Shown here one piece after another: positions 63,540 through 64,000 of a stretch of 64,000 nucleotides of DNA. How positions within the stretch are numbered: position 1 is the first letter of the stretch; each line of letters opens with the position of its first letter. Origin of the DNA: Hanstruepera flava (GTDB lineage: Bacteria > Bacteroidota > Bacteroidia > Flavobacteriales > Flavobacteriaceae). The notes beneath the pieces are model-generated. The model ran no database searches. It was not told the origin of the DNA and saw only the letters and a program-made list of their open reading frames with translations. Made by a program: the position numbers and the translations under genes. Location: the NCBI RefSeq assembly GCF_023634025.1, contig NZ_JALJCW010000001.1:781501-845500 (forward strand), written 5' to 3'.

Positions 63540-63857
63540 CTATTTTTGAGATTTAACTTTAATTTTGGTTGGCGGTATCTCTGATATAGCCAACCCCTTG
63601 TCCTTCATTTTTATTTCGACGCTCGTTTCTTTTTTCAAATCCATGAGCTTTCCTCTGGCATCAATCATTTCTGACCGTAGCTCTTTTACTTCATTATTTA
63701 ATCGTGCTATTTCGTGCACTTTTTTATCGGCACTATGCGAACTTGCAATCATGATAATGGCCAAAACTGATATAAAAAGAATCATGCGCCAATTTTTAAA
63801 AGCATCATCGCTAACTAAAAATGTTCCTTTTAATATGCTGTAGATTCTTTTTTTCAC
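63540..63857 (-). CDS. ftsL: FtsL-like divisome protein
   Basis: A 105-residue small bitopic protein: a basic N terminus (KKRIYSILKGTFLVSDD), one membrane helix (about 25-43), then a coiled-coil-like segment (EIARLNNEVKELRSEMIDARGKLMDLKKET). FtsL is poorly conserved, so position between rsmH and ftsI, size and topology carry the call. It starts with GTG directly after the rsmH stop (TAG then GTG, no gap). Confidence 0.85.
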   Translation of the reverse strand: MKKRIYSILKGTFLVSDDAFKNWRMILFISVLAIIMIASSHSADKKVHEIARLNNEVKELRSEMIDARGKLMDLKKETSVEIKMKDKGLAISEIPPTKIKVKSQK

Positions 63858-64000
63858 CTATAACTTTTCTGCTATTCGAAGCTTTGCACTTCTAGCCCTA
63901 TTATTTTGTTTAATTTCTTCTGAAGTTGGGACAATTAACCCTCCAACTTTTTTAAATGGCACCTCAAAATTTCCAAAGACATCACGTTCAGGCTCTCCTT
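63858..64000 (-). CDS. rsmH: 16S rRNA (cytosine-1402-N4) methyltransferase, C-terminal part
   Basis: Only the last 47 or so codons lie in the window. The minus-strand frame reads KGEPERDVFGNFEVPFKKV and NNRARSAKLRIAEKL then TAG, the RsmH (MraW) C-terminal signature. It is the first gene of the division cluster as seen here and is followed with no gap by ftsL. The rest is beyond the right edge. Confidence 0.9.
   Translation of the reverse strand, partial: GEPERDVFGNFEVPFKKVGGLIVPTSEEIKQNNRARSAKLRIAEKL

Overview
The window is about 64 kb of low-GC chromosome from a member of the Bacteroidota, most likely a (probably marine) Flavobacteriaceae. Supporting signs are Bacteroidota -7 promoter boxes of the form TAnnTTTG, a six-gene Na+-translocating NADH:quinone reductase operon, type IX secretion (T9SS) parts (a plug protein, PorT, and a cargo protein with a C-terminal sorting domain), a lipoprotein-type TamA homologue, the rsmH-to-ftsZ division cluster, the short 287-residue primary sigma factor, and LES-like acidic lipoprotein starts. 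The genus cannot be fixed from the sequence. I see no prophage, integrase, IS element, CRISPR array or rRNA. The content is mostly core genome.

Layout. 1-8.8 kb: end of a dipeptidase E gene, a tandem GNAT acetyltransferase, an exported ankyrin protein, phosphoglycerate mutase, a small HAD protein, a CoA-transferase/hydrolase, methionine aminopeptidase, a methyltransferase, then apbE with two small Bacteroidota-type genes. 8.9-14.9 kb (minus): nqrABCDEF. ApbE next door is the enzyme that attaches FMN to NqrB and NqrC. 15.1-25.8 kb: T9SS plug, apaG, two overlapping minus-strand genes, pruA, a secreted T9SS-sorted lipase-like protein, rsmG, a fatty-acid desaturase and an aminotransferase. 25.8-37.4 kb: two tiny membrane-anchored proteins, trkH-trkA potassium uptake, ubiE-porT, an SPOUT RNA methyltransferase, tamL, fbaA, accD and a lipoprotein. 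37.5-49.2 kb: rpsO-pnp, a LysR/SbtA-type bicarbonate-transporter locus, rpoD, rpe, a CBS protein, an MtfA-like peptidase, a tiny Tat-type lipoprotein with Asp-Gly-Tyr-Tyr repeats, a double glycosyltransferase and tRNA-Arg. 49.2-64 kb (minus): yqeY and the division/cell-wall cluster ftsZ, ftsA, ftsQ, murC, murG, ftsW, murD, mraY, murE, ftsI, ftsL, rsmH (rsmH runs off the end).

No stretch longer than 300 bases lacks a gene. The largest gaps are 1650-1909 (an ECF-like promoter on the minus strand and a -7 box on the plus strand), 37825-38094 (terminator plus a palindromic dispersed repeat), 26066-26278 (a possible ECF-like promoter) and 14943-15138 (divergent promoter region).

The observations I find most worth following: a shared ECF-type promoter, TGTAAC-N16-CGTCT, in front of two unrelated small envelope genes 25 kb apart, with a related site before rpoD; a repeat-tailed Tat-type lipoprotein next to a two-domain glycosyltransferase; an AccD that has lost all four zinc-ribbon cysteines; an NqrB whose flavinylation motif reads SGET rather than SGAT; small cysteine-bearing genes beside nqr/apbE; and a predicted permuted papain-like enzyme beside apaG. 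Several starts (ubiE, tamL, pruA) are re-assigned because the longer reading frame begins on or upstream of a -7 promoter box.
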